Shown here: positions 1-8,410 of the stretch, one piece after another
Numbering within the stretch: position 1 is the stretch's first letter
How the letters are laid out: every line of letters starts with the position of its first letter
NCBI RefSeq assembly: GCF_902859725.1
Contig: NZ_CADIJP010000011.1
Span: forward strand, 62,001-126,000
Source: Achromobacter mucicolens
GTDB taxonomy: Bacteria; Pseudomonadota; Gammaproteobacteria; Burkholderiales; Burkholderiaceae_B
Length of the DNA: 64,000 nt
Direction: 5' to 3'
Made by a program: the position numbers and the translations under genes
Notes under the pieces: generated by a model
What the model saw: only the letters and a program-made list of their open reading frames with translations
Told to the model about the DNA's origin: nothing
Databases searched by the model: none

Positions 1-1309
1 ATTGTTCCAGCGTCTGCAGCAGCTCGGCCGAATGCGCACCGAAGGCGGCGGACGCGGTTTGCAGCGCGTCGCGGTTGTCGTCGGCCAGTTGCTTGCCCAC
101 CGCTTCCTGGCGCGTCTGCGCGTCGAGCCAGGCCTGCGTGACGCCGCCGGCGGCGGTCTCCAGGCGAGACGACACGGATTCCAGCAAAGCGGCCTGCTGC
201 TGCGTCTGGCTGGTGATGTCGCGGGCGGTCTGGCCGAGCGCGTCGCTGATTTCCAGTTGGCGCAGGGCGGCCTGCGTGCCGGCCTGTTCCCATTCTTCGC
301 CCAGCTTGGCGGCCATCGCCGTCAGCGAGGCTGTCCAGGCGGCCAGGCGTTCCTCGTCGCGCGAAGCCAGCGCGGCCTGCAGGTCGGCGTGCGACTGGTC
401 CAGCGTGCGCAGCAGCGCGTCGGCATGCTGGCCGAAGGCGGCCGCCGCCGTTTCGAGGGCGCGCTGGTTGTCGGCGGCCAGTTGCTTGCCCAGGTCTTCC
501 TGGCGGGTCTGGGCGTCCGTCCAGGCCTGCGTGACGCTGCCGGCCGCCGTTTCCAGGCGGGTCGACACGTCTTGCAGCAGCCGGGCCTGCGCTTCGGTCT
601 GGCCGGCGATGCCGCGCGCGGTCTGGGCGAGCGCGTCGTTGATTTCCTGCTGGCGGGCGACGGTGTTCGCGCCGGCCTGTTCCCAGTCCTGGCCCAGCTT
701 GGCGGTCATGGCGCCCAGCGTGTCGCTCCACGCAGCAAGACGTTCTTCGTCGCGCGCGGCCAGGGCGGCCTGCAATTCGGTGTGCGACTGGTCCAGCGTG
801 CGCAGCAGGGAGGCGGCGTGTTGCTCGAAAGCCGCCGTGGCGGCTTCCAGCGCGGCCTGGTTGCCGGCGGCCAGCTTGCTGCCGGCTTCTTCCTGGCGGG
901 CAAGCGCGCGGGTCCATTGGTCCGACACGCCGTTGGCGGCGGCCTCCATGCGGGCCGACACGCCTTCGAGCAGGGCAGCCTGCGCGGCGGCTTGTTCGGC
1001 AACGTCGCGCACGGTTTGCGCCAGGGTGTCGGTGATTTCCTGCTGGCGGACGGCCGCCTGCGCGCCAGACTGCTCCCATTCCTGGCGCAGCGTGGCGCCC
1101 ATTGCGCCAAGCGTTTCGGTCCAGGCGGCCAGACGCTGCTGGTCGCGCGAGGCAAGGTCGGTTTGCAGCGCGGCGTGCGAAGCGTTCAGGGTGCGCAAGA
1201 GCGACGCCGAATGCTGCTCGAAGCTGGCGGCCGCGGCGGTGAGCGCCTGCAGGTTGTCGCCGGCCAGTTTTTCGCCGGCCTGCTGCTGGCGCGACAGTGC
1301 TTCGGTCCA
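1..1309 (-). repeat. 393-bp in-frame tandem repeat inside the DUF802 gene
   Basis: Three full units (917-1309, 524-916, 131-523) and a partial fourth (1-130) can be laid over each other. Each starts at a Trp codon (WTEAL, WTRAL, WTDAQ, WLDAQ) and encodes 131 residues. Shared blocks are SLLRTL or ALLRTL, RLAAW, EWEQ/DWEQ and a closing ETAAG-V-QAW. The landmark GGCCTGCGTG recurs at 131 and 524, exactly 393 bases apart. Copies differ at many positions, so this is an old protein repeat, not a recent duplication. Confidence 0.88.
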
Positions 1310-2500
1310 GGCTTGCGACATGTCGCCCGACGACGCCTCCAGACGTGCCGACACGCTGTCCAGCAGGCTGGCCGATCGTTGTTCGAAGGTCTGGGCGAAG
1401 CGATCGAGCGATGCGCGCAGGTCTTGGGCCATGGCCTCGCTGGCGCGTTGCTGGCCAGCGACCGCCTGGCTCCAGATGCCCGCGACGTCCGTCGTCGCGG
1501 CTTGCAGGCCTGCCGTCAGGCCTTCGAGCTGCTGACGCACGGCTTGGGCGACGGTGTCCTGCAGGGTGGCGGTTTCGCGGGACAGGCTGTCCATCGTGGC
1601 CTGCACGACGGGCTGCAGGGCCTCGCCGGCCGAGCGCGCGCTTTGCGCCACGCTGTCTTTCATGGACTGTTCCATGACGGACGCCAGCCGGGCGTAGGCC
1701 GCTTCGGCCTTGCCCTGGAAGGCGGTCTGGCTGGCGATCTGGCGTTCGTTCAGCGCCTGGTTCTGCTGCTCCATGCTCTTCATCATGGATTCCAGCTGGC
1801 CGACGATGGCGGGCATGGCTTCGGCCTGCCGCTGCATGATCTCGGCCTGGCGCTGGAGCAGCTTGAAGGATTCTTCGCGCTGGTAGCTTTGCGAGTACAC
1901 GCGCAGCGTGGTCGCGGTCTTGGTATCGAGAAGCTGCGCCGCGTGGACGCGGTCGCGCCGCGACAGCGCGGCCAACAGGCCCAGCATGGCGGACGCGGCG
2001 ACGCCGGCGATCGAGGTGCCGAAGGCAAAGCCCAGACCCTTGACGGGGGCGGCCAGCGACGCGCGGATCGCGGCCAGATCGGTCGAGCTTTCAAGCGCAA
2101 GGCCAGTGCCGCGCAGCGTGACGACCATGCCAAGAAAAGTGCCCAGCATGCCCAGAAGGACCAGCAGGCCCACCAGATACGGGGTGAGCGACGGGCCGGG
2201 CAGGCCCACGCGCTCGCCTTCGATGCGCAGGCGCACGGCGTTGCGCAGTCCGGCCGGAAGCTTGTCCAGCCAGGCGCCAAGGCTGCCCGGCGCTTCGTTC
2301 AGGTCCGATACGGCGCGCGTCAACGACGACGTTGCCTGCTGGTAACGCAGCAGTTCCAGCGCGCCCGCCAGGTAACAGACGCCGATCAGCAGCGTCACGG
2401 CCAGCGCCAGCGGGTTCGTGCCCGCGTAACCCGCGCCGATCCAGCCCACAACGGCCAGTCCGGCCAGGAAAACCACGATATTGATCAGATTCTTGGACAT
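1..2500 (-). CDS. DUF802 domain protein, MotA/TolQ/ExbB-like with long repeat tail (partial, 3' end outside window)
   Basis: I translated this frame by hand from the ATG at 2498-2500; 833 residues are visible and the frame stays open to the window edge. Two membrane segments lie at about residues 5-23 and 31-50, and two more at about 108-128 and 157-179. The third contains LLGMLGTFLGMVVTLRG, the Gly/Thr-rich helix typical of proton-channel proteins of the MotA/TolQ/ExbB family. From about residue 185 on the protein is Ala/Gln/Glu-rich and looks helical; from residue 398 it consists of 131-residue repeats. A good ribosome-binding site (AGGA) precedes the start, only 10 bases after the DUF3348 stop, so the two are probably one operon. 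Known family context often places an OmpA/MotB-like gene downstream, which here would be outside the window. Role unknown; an ion-driven membrane motor with a long cytoplasmic tail is inference. Confidence 0.82.
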   Translation of the reverse strand, partial: MSKNLINIVVFLAGLAVVGWIGAGYAGTNPLALAVTLLIGVCYLAGALELLRYQQATSSLTRAVSDLNEAPGSLGAWLDKLPAGLRNAVRLRIEGERVGLPGPSLTPYLVGLLVLLGMLGTFLGMVVTLRGTGLALESSTDLAAIRASLAAPVKGLGFAFGTSIAGVAASAMLGLLAALSRRDRVHAAQLLDTKTATTLRVYSQSYQREESFKLLQRQAEIMQRQAEAMPAIVGQLESMMKSMEQQNQALNERQIASQTAFQGKAEAAYARLASVMEQSMKDSVAQSARSAGEALQPVVQATMDSLSRETATLQDTVAQAVRQQLEGLTAGLQAATTDVAGIWSQAVAGQQRASEAMAQDLRASLDRFAQTFEQRSASLLDSVSARLEASSGDMSQAWTEALSRQQQAGEKLAGDNLQALTAAAASFEQHSASLLRTLNASHAALQTDLASRDQQRLAAWTETLGAMGATLRQEWEQSGAQAAVRQQEITDTLAQTVRDVAEQAAAQAALLEGVSARMEAAANGVSDQWTRALARQEEAGSKLAAGNQAALEAATAAFEQHAASLLRTLDQSHTELQAALAARDEERLAAWSDTLGAMTAKLGQDWEQAGANTVARQQEINDALAQTARGIAGQTEAQARLLQDVSTRLETAAGSVTQAWTDAQTRQEDLGKQLAADNQRALETAAAAFGQHADALLRTLDQSHADLQAALASRDEERLAAWTASLTAMAAKLGEEWEQAGTQAALRQLEISDALGQTARDITSQTQQQAALLESVSSRLETAAGGVTQAWLDAQTRQEAVGKQLADDNRDALQTASAAFGAHSAELLQTLEQ

Positions 2501-2510
2501 AGTGTCCTAA

Positions 2511-3359
2511 TTAGCTGGTGCGAAGGGCGGCGAGCAGCCCTTCGACCGGTTGTAAACGAACATCCAATTCGGCCAGCAGAACGGCGCGCATGTCGGCGCG
2601 GAACGTGTCCAGCCACGCGCCGGCGGTAATGGCCGGGGCTAGCGGCGCCGTCCCGGCCTGCGCGGCGTCAATGGCGGGCGCCTCGGTATCGCCTTGCGCA
2701 TGGGCGGCCGCATCGGCCGGCGCGCCGGCTTCACCCAGGGCCTGTTCCGCAGCCTGCGCCAGCGCTGCGTCCTCGGCCTTGCGCAGGCGGTCGAAGTGCG
2801 CCTGCAGCAGTTTCGGGATCGCGCCCAGCAGGGCCCGCTCCTTGGGCAGCAGCGCGCGGTCCATGATCGCGTCCACGACAGCCAGACGCGTCCATTCCCC
2901 GTTACGGGCGGCCACCATCCCGCGCAGCCGGCTGCGCAGGTTGCCAATGCTGGTTTCCATCGTGTGCTGCAACGACAGATACCGCTGGCGAAAACTCGAA
3001 TAATCGAACTCATCCTCGGCCAGGACGGCCGCCAGTTTCTTGGCGGGCGCCCGTGACGGGGCGACCCGCTTGGCGGCCGTGGCCGCCGTGTCGCTGGCGA
3101 TGGCGTCGGCGAGCGTGGTGCGCACCCGCACGCATTCGCGTTCTTCGGCGCTGCTGAACATGCGGGCGCCGGGCGCAATCACGGGCGGAGCGGTATTGAG
3201 CGCCGCCGACAGGGCGATCGCGTCCGTCCAGCCAAGCCATTGGCTCAGATGGTCGGATAGCGACTGCCTGGACTGCTGGACTTCCGCGTCCGTCAGGCGA
3301 GTCAGCAAGCGAATGAGCGTCGGGCCGCTTAAACCTGTGCGCTGGGGGGCTTGCAACAT
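2511..3359 (-). CDS. DUF3348 family protein
   Basis: A 282-residue soluble protein of a family without known function. The start chosen is the ATG giving [19 protein letters not shown]; the open frame continues further upstream, but that stretch overlaps the M23 gene region and reads as non-coding. The N-terminal 60 residues are rich in Leu and Ser with a conserved-looking LTRLTDAEV and WLGWTDAI, the middle (about 110-195) holds a basic helical region with YSSFRQRY and LRSRLRGMV, and the C-terminus is Ala-rich followed by [32 protein letters not shown]. It lies 10 bases upstream of the DUF802 gene. In other proteobacteria DUF3348, DUF802 and an OmpA-like gene occur together, so it probably serves the same complex. 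No signal peptide or membrane segment is seen. Confidence 0.78.
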   Translation of the reverse strand: MLQAPQRTGLSGPTLIRLLTRLTDAEVQQSRQSLSDHLSQWLGWTDAIALSAALNTAPPVIAPGARMFSSAEERECVRVRTTLADAIASDTAATAAKRVAPSRAPAKKLAAVLAEDEFDYSSFRQRYLSLQHTMETSIGNLRSRLRGMVAARNGEWTRLAVVDAIMDRALLPKERALLGAIPKLLQAHFDRLRKAEDAALAQAAEQALGEAGAPADAAAHAQGDTEAPAIDAAQAGTAPLAPAITAGAWLDTFRADMRAVLLAELDVRLQPVEGLLAALRTS

Positions 3360-3545
3360 ACCACCAGAGTCAAAAAGGGGGGAGTTTACACGCTGCGACG
3401 GCCCCGGAGGGCCTGTCGGGACGCCCGGACCGGGGACAAAGCACAAAATGGGGTCGCATCGTTGCCGGCGCATCGCCGCTGCCGCAACACTGTGTCGCCA
3501 CGCGGCGGGCAGGAACCCTCCGCCCGCCCGTCCGTCGAACCCTGC

Positions 3546-4124
3546 ATGGATGCCCGCACCCCCTGGCGATTTGCCCGACGACTCCTCATTCTTGCCGCGC
3601 TGGCCGCCTTGGCGGTTTGGGCCTGGCCGCGCCTGCCCGAAGCGGCGCGCGCACCCTGGCACATGGCGCGGCTTTCCTGGCAGGACGCGCCGCTGTCGTT
3701 GCCCGTACCCGTGCAGGGCGTAGCGCCCCGGCGGCTGGCCGACACCTGGGGCGCCGCGCGGTCGGGCGGGCGCACGCATCAGGGCATCGACATTTTCGCC
3801 AAGCGCGGCACGCCGGTGCTGTCGGCAACCGAAGGCGTGGTCACGCGCATCGGCGAGAACACGCTGGGCGGTCAGGTGGTCTGGGTGATGGGGCCGGGCC
3901 GGCAGATGCACTATTACGCGCACCTGGACGGCTATGCGGACATCCGCCGCGGCCAGCTCGTTGCGCCGGGCGACGTGCTGGGCTTTGTCGGCAATACGGG
4001 CAACGCCAAAGGCACGCCGCCGCATTTGCACTACGGCATCTACGCGGGGGGCGGGGCGCTCAATCCCTATCCGCTCCTGATTTCGCCCGGCGGTTCCCCC
4101 ATGCCGGTGTCGTCCCAGCAATAA
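3546..4124 (+). CDS. M23 family metallopeptidase (membrane-anchored LytM-type endopeptidase)
   Basis: A 192-residue protein with an N-terminal membrane anchor or signal ([17 protein letters not shown], about residues 11-27) and a LytM-type peptidase domain from about residue 65. The zinc ligands are visible: HQGID supplies the first His and Asp, and HLHYG gives the HxH motif; HYYAHL is the additional conserved His region. Such enzymes cut peptide cross-links of peptidoglycan in the periplasm, although some family members are inactive regulators. All metal ligands are present here, so activity is plausible. The start is the ATG giving MDARTPW, directly before the membrane anchor; an upstream in-frame extension would add 65 residues lacking any domain. 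It is divergent from DUF3348 and stands alone. Confidence 0.85.
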   Translation: MDARTPWRFARRLLILAALAALAVWAWPRLPEAARAPWHMARLSWQDAPLSLPVPVQGVAPRRLADTWGAARSGGRTHQGIDIFAKRGTPVLSATEGVVTRIGENTLGGQVVWVMGPGRQMHYYAHLDGYADIRRGQLVAPGDVLGFVGNTGNAKGTPPHLHYGIYAGGGALNPYPLLISPGGSPMPVSSQQ

Positions 4125-4192
4125 CCGCGCGGCGCGTCGGTGTAGATTTGTGTCCTGGCAAGAACAATGGGGCAAGGCGTGGCGCACTTTCC

Positions 4193-5422
4193 ATGGACTT
4201 TCTGATCTCGGCTGCGGCGCGCGCGCTGGCGGCGGGCGACCCGCTGGGCGCGTTGAACCACGTGGCGCTGCGTAGCGACGCGCCCGCGCTGGCCTTGCGC
4301 GGCATCGCCATGGCGCAGCTGGGCGATCTGGCGCGCGCGCGTAGCCTGCTGCAAGGGGCCGCCCGCGCTTTTGGGCCGCGACAGGCCGTGGCGCGGGCCC
4401 GCTGCGTCGTCGCCGGGGCCGAAATCGCGCTGGCTTCGCGCGACCTGGGCAATGGCCAGAAGGCGCTGGATGCCGCGCGCGCCACGCTGCAGGCGCACGG
4501 CGATGTGGTCAATGCGGCGCATGCCGGCCACCTGGCGGCTCGCCGTCAGTTGCTGCTGGGGCGTCTTGACGAAGCCGAGCGCACGCTTGCCGGATTGGAC
4601 GTGGCTGCGTTGCCGTGGGCGTCGCGGGGCATCCATGAACTCATCGTCGCGGGCATCGCCATCCGCCGCCAGCAGGCTGCGGCAGGCCGGGCCGCACTCG
4701 CGCGCGCGGCGCAGTGCGCCGGCCAGGCAAGGATCCCGGCGCTGATGGCGGAAGTGGACCACGCCGCACGGGCGCTGGACGCGCCGGCGGCCCGGCGCAT
4801 CGCACACGACGGCGAAAGGATTCTGTCGCTGGACGAGGTCGAGGCGCTGCTGGCCTCGGGCGCGCTGATCGTGGATGCCTGCCGGCACGCCGTGCGCGCA
4901 GCGCATGGGACCATCGCGCTGGCCGGCCGCCCCGTGCTGTTTGCGCTGCTGCGGGCGCTGGCGCAGGACTGGCCCCGGGAGGCGACGCGCGAGGCGCTCA
5001 TCGCCCAGGCTTTTCGCACGCGCTATTTCGACGACACGCACCGCGCGCGCCTGCGCGTCGAAGTGGGCCGTCTGCGCGTCGTGATCGGCCCACTGGCCGG
5101 CGTGCAGGCCACCCGGCACGGCTACGCGCTCAAGCCCCGTGTGGCGAGCGACGTGGCGCTGCTGGCGCCTGCGGGCGACGAATCGGATCCGGAGGCGGGC
5201 GCGTTGCTCGCCTTCCTGGCCGACGGCGAGGGCTGGTCGAGTTCGGCGCTGGCGCTGGTCGTCGGGTCCAGCCAGCGCACCGTGCAGCGCGCGCTTGAGA
5301 CGCTGGCCGCGGCCGGCAAGGTGCAGGCGTTCGGCCAGGGCCGCGCGCGGCGCTGGATGCTGCCGCCCGTGCCGGGATTCACGACAAGCTTGTTACTTCC
5401 GGTGATTCTGCCGGGCCATTAG
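4193..5422 (+). CDS. Two-HTH transcriptional regulator with TPR-like N-terminal half
   Basis: A 409-residue cytoplasmic protein. The first ~200 residues are an Ala/Arg/Leu-rich helical array resembling TPR repeats (for example ALRGIAMAQLGDLARARSLL). About residues 226-320 resemble an OmpR/SARP-type winged helix, with REALIAQAFRTRYFDDTHRARLRVEVGRLR and the closing TRHGYAL typical of the wing. About residues 332-392 form a second helix-turn-helix (SSSALALVVGSSQRTVQRALETLAAAGKV). The ATG used (MDFLISAAARAL) is the first that begins the helical array. The next gene starts 31 bases downstream on the same strand, so the two probably form an operon. The regulated target and signal cannot be read from the sequence. 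Confidence 0.72.
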   Translation: MDFLISAAARALAAGDPLGALNHVALRSDAPALALRGIAMAQLGDLARARSLLQGAARAFGPRQAVARARCVVAGAEIALASRDLGNGQKALDAARATLQAHGDVVNAAHAGHLAARRQLLLGRLDEAERTLAGLDVAALPWASRGIHELIVAGIAIRRQQAAAGRAALARAAQCAGQARIPALMAEVDHAARALDAPAARRIAHDGERILSLDEVEALLASGALIVDACRHAVRAAHGTIALAGRPVLFALLRALAQDWPREATREALIAQAFRTRYFDDTHRARLRVEVGRLRVVIGPLAGVQATRHGYALKPRVASDVALLAPAGDESDPEAGALLAFLADGEGWSSSALALVVGSSQRTVQRALETLAAAGKVQAFGQGRARRWMLPPVPGFTTSLLLPVILPGH

Positions 5423-5453
5423 CATGAACGGACCCCTACAAAAGGAAGCCGAC

Positions 5454-6098
5454 ATGAAACGATCTCAAGCCGAAATCCTGCGTGAATATGGTCCGTTCCC
5501 CGGTGTCGATGCGGTCCACGGGCTGACATACGACGGAGAGCAGGTGTGGTTCGCCACGGGCGACCGCCTCGTCGCCATGGACCCCGTGACCGGACAGACC
5601 TCCCGCGCGCTCGACATCACGGCCAACGCGGGCACGGCCTTCGACGGCACCTATCTCTATCAAATTGCCGATGGCCGCATCCAGAAGGTGGACCCCTCGA
5701 GCGGGGAAGTCCTGTCCACGATCCCCGCGCCCGGCGGCGAATGCGTGTCCGGCATGGCGTGGGCCGAAGGCAGTCTGTGGGTGGGCGCCTACCGCGACCG
5801 CAAGATTCACCAGGTCGATCCCGCCACCGGCAAGGTGCTGCGCACGATTGATTCCAACCGCTACGTGACGGGCGTGACGTGGGTGGACGGCGAGCTGTGG
5901 CACGGCACCTGGGAAGCGGAAGAAAGCGAGCTGCGGCGCCTGGAACCGCGCACCGGGCAGGTGCTGGAGGCGGTGGAGATGCCGGCGGGCGTGGGCGTGT
6001 CAGGACTGGAATCCGACGGCAGCGGCACGTTCTACTGCGGAGGCGGCGAGAGCGGCAAGGTGCGGGCGGTGCAGCGCCCCTCAAAAGCGTCCAGTTGA
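5454..6098 (+). CDS. Beta-propeller protein, glutamine-cyclotransferase/SMP-30-like
   Basis: A 214-residue protein made of repeated blades: GLTYDGEQVWFATGDRLVAMDPVTGQ, FDGTYLYQIADGRIQKVDPSSGE, WAEGSLWVGAYRDRKIHQVDPATGK and WVDGELWHGTWEAEESELRRLEPRTGQ. The blade pattern (G-LW-x-D-P-x-TG) fits the YncE/SMP-30/glutaminyl-cyclase-like propeller group, but no catalytic residues for any one enzyme can be singled out. There is no signal peptide, so it is likely cytoplasmic. The ATG at 5454 was preferred over the one at 5424 because AAAGGAAG stands at proper distance before it. It follows the two-HTH regulator and may bind that regulator's ligand or its product; this is inference. Confidence 0.72.
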   Translation: MKRSQAEILREYGPFPGVDAVHGLTYDGEQVWFATGDRLVAMDPVTGQTSRALDITANAGTAFDGTYLYQIADGRIQKVDPSSGEVLSTIPAPGGECVSGMAWAEGSLWVGAYRDRKIHQVDPATGKVLRTIDSNRYVTGVTWVDGELWHGTWEAEESELRRLEPRTGQVLEAVEMPAGVGVSGLESDGSGTFYCGGGESGKVRAVQRPSKASS

Positions 6099-6132
6099 CC
6101 CTGGACAATGGGAAAAATACAACATTAGTGGA

Positions 6133-6152
6133 TATGAGAAGTATTTGCATTT
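6133..6152. promoter_or_regulatory. Candidate Fur box upstream of the TonB receptor
   Basis: TGAGAAGTATTTGCAT (about 6135-6150) differs at two positions from TGAGAATGATTTGCAT-type Fur sites of betaproteobacteria. It lies about 50 bases before the receptor ATG in an AT-rich stretch, the usual place for iron repression. Judged by eye only. Confidence 0.5.
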
Positions 6153-6202
6153 AAACTTCGTGCCGATTTGTCACTCTTATTCCAATTCGGTAGGAAGCCA
6201 CA

Positions 6203-8398
6203 ATGCAAGATCAGAGACGCGTCGCGCGCGGCCCCCTCGTTCACCCTCGTTTCGTGCTGCGCCGCACGTCGGCGATGGTTTTTCTGGCGTTGGCCTCGGG
6301 AGGCGCGGTCGCGCAGGAGGCGGCTGTCGCCACGCTGCCGTCGGTGCAGGTGGTGGGCGACACCGCCAACGCGAACACGACCGAGGGAACCGGTTCCTAC
6401 ACGCCGCGCGCCACGGCGGCCAGCACCGGGCTGTCGCTGTCGCTGCGCGAGACGCCGCAGTCGGTCACCGTCATGACGCGCCAGCGCATGGACGACGAGG
6501 ACATGCGGTCGCTGGCGGACGTGATGGCCAGCACGCCCGGCATTTCGGTGCAGAACTTCGATAGCGAGCGCTACACCTTCAATTCGCGCGGCTTCAGCAT
6601 CACCAACTACATGTACGACGGCGTGCCCACGGCGTTCGACGTGGGCTATGCGGCGGGCGAGTCGTCCGTCGACCCGATCATCTACGACCGCGTGGAAGTC
6701 GTGCGCGGCGCCACGGGCCTGATGACGGGCGCGGGCAATCCGTCGGCCTCGATCAACCTGGTGCGCAAGCACGCCGACAGCCGCGAGTTCAAGGCGGACC
6801 TGAGCGCGGGCGTGGGGACGTGGGACACCTATCGCGCCACGGCAGACCTGTCCACGCCGCTCAATGCCGAGGGCAGCGTGCGTGGGCGCATCGTGGCGGC
6901 GTACCAGGACAACCATTCGTTCCTGGACTACTACCAGAACAAGAAGAAGGTCTTCTACGGCGTGGTGGACGCTGACCTGACCTCGCGCACGACGCTCAGC
7001 GTGGGCTACAACTACCAGGACAACGAGCCAAAGGGCAGCACGTGGGGCGGCTTTCCGCTCTGGTACGCGGACGGCGGGCGCACCGATTGGCGCCGGTCGC
7101 TGAACACCGGCGCGCGCTGGTCCTCGTGGGGCAGCACCACGCAGGGCGCATTCGCCAGCCTGGAGCACCGCTTCGACAACGATTGGCGCGTGCAGGCCGT
7201 GGGCTCGTATTCCAAGAATGAAATGGACGGCAAGCTGCTGTACCTGTACGGCTGGCCGGACCGGGAAACCGGACTGGGCATGGGCGCCTCGCCCGCCTGG
7301 TATCTGGGCGACCGCAAGCAGAACGCGCTGGACCTGAAGGCAAACGGCCCGTTCACGCTGTTTGGCCGCCGCCACGAGGCCGTGGTGGGCGCAAGCTTCA
7401 ACCGGCAGAAGGGCGACTTCAACTACCGGTCTGCCATCGGCGCCGCCGCCGTGGGCAATTTCCTGGACTGGGACGGCTCGTATCCCGAACCGGACTGGAA
7501 CGATTCAATCATTGCCAACCGCTACACCACCACGCAGACCGGCTGGTACGGCGCGCTGCGCCTGAACCTGGCCGACCCGCTCAAGCTGATCGTGGGCGGG
7601 CGCTACAGTACCTGGAAGACCAATTCGGTCGGTTTTGGCGGCGAAGGGCGCACCGAGTTCGACAAGAACGACTTCACGCCATACGCCGGCCTGCTGTACG
7701 ACATCAACGACACCTACACGGCGTACGTCAGCTACACAGGCATCTTCAATCCGCAGACCTATCAGGACCGCAACGGCAACTGGCTGGACCCGCTGGAAGG
7801 CAAGTCGTATGAAGCCGGCATCAAGGGAGAATGGCTGGACGGCCGCTTGAACGCCAGCGCCGCCGTCTTCCAGATCGACCAGGACAACGTGGCGCAGGCG
7901 GATCCCGGTCAGATGGTGCCGGGCGCCACCAACCAGGCGTACACGGCGGCGCAAGGCACGCGCAGCCGCGGGTTCGACCTGGAACTGTCGGGCGAAGTGA
8001 CGCCGGGCTGGAATGTGGCGGCCGGGTGGTCGCATTGGACCGCGCGCGACGGCGACGGCAACGCCATCCAGACCGATCAGCCGCGCAGCCTGGTGCGCGT
8101 CTTCACGACCTATCAGTTGCCGGGAGACTGGAACCGCCTGACGGTGGGCGGGGGCGTGAACTGGCAAAGCCACGTCTACACCATCGCCAGCGGCCCCAAC
8201 GGCGAAGAGCGCGTGGGGCAGGGCAGCTATGCCGTGACCAACCTCATGGCGCGCTACCGCTTCAACCGCAACCTGTCGGCGCAACTGAACGTGAATAACG
8301 TGTTCGACCGCAAGTACTACAGCCAGATCGGCTTCTACAGCCAGGGCGCGTGGGCCGCAGGCCGCAGCGCGATGCTGACGATGCGCTACCAGTACTGA
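6203..8398 (+). CDS. TonB-dependent siderophore receptor
   Basis: A 731-residue outer-membrane receptor. The N-terminus carries a signal region ending near GGAVAQ, followed by a TonB-box-like stretch (LPSVQVVGD). The plug domain shows ETPQSVTVMTRQRMDDEDMRSL, VMASTPGISV, YDRVEVVRGATGLMTGAGNPSASINLVRK, all typical of siderophore receptors of the FhuE/FpvA/FauA type. The beta-barrel follows and ends in an aromatic residue (RYQY), as expected for outer-membrane assembly. Length agrees with the family. AGGAAG precedes the ATG. The substrate is probably a ferric hydroxamate or pyoverdine-like siderophore but cannot be settled. No biosynthesis genes are nearby, suggesting uptake of a foreign siderophore. 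The site at 6133 suggests repression by Fur. Confidence 0.93.
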   Translation: MQDQRRVARGPLVHPRFVLRRTSAMVFLALASGGAVAQEAAVATLPSVQVVGDTANANTTEGTGSYTPRATAASTGLSLSLRETPQSVTVMTRQRMDDEDMRSLADVMASTPGISVQNFDSERYTFNSRGFSITNYMYDGVPTAFDVGYAAGESSVDPIIYDRVEVVRGATGLMTGAGNPSASINLVRKHADSREFKADLSAGVGTWDTYRATADLSTPLNAEGSVRGRIVAAYQDNHSFLDYYQNKKKVFYGVVDADLTSRTTLSVGYNYQDNEPKGSTWGGFPLWYADGGRTDWRRSLNTGARWSSWGSTTQGAFASLEHRFDNDWRVQAVGSYSKNEMDGKLLYLYGWPDRETGLGMGASPAWYLGDRKQNALDLKANGPFTLFGRRHEAVVGASFNRQKGDFNYRSAIGAAAVGNFLDWDGSYPEPDWNDSIIANRYTTTQTGWYGALRLNLADPLKLIVGGRYSTWKTNSVGFGGEGRTEFDKNDFTPYAGLLYDINDTYTAYVSYTGIFNPQTYQDRNGNWLDPLEGKSYEAGIKGEWLDGRLNASAAVFQIDQDNVAQADPGQMVPGATNQAYTAAQGTRSRGFDLELSGEVTPGWNVAAGWSHWTARDGDGNAIQTDQPRSLVRVFTTYQLPGDWNRLTVGGGVNWQSHVYTIASGPNGEERVGQGSYAVTNLMARYRFNRNLSAQLNVNNVFDRKYYSQIGFYSQGAWAAGRSAMLTMRYQY

Positions 8399-8410
8399 TC
8401 GCAGGCGCGC

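Noticed and set aside
2-2629. 875-codon open frame on the plus strand opposite the DUF802 gene
   Set aside because: Its protein is Arg/Gly/Gln-rich with no domain, while the minus strand gives clean membrane helices and a repeat of exact length. It is an antisense shadow caused by high GC and repetition.
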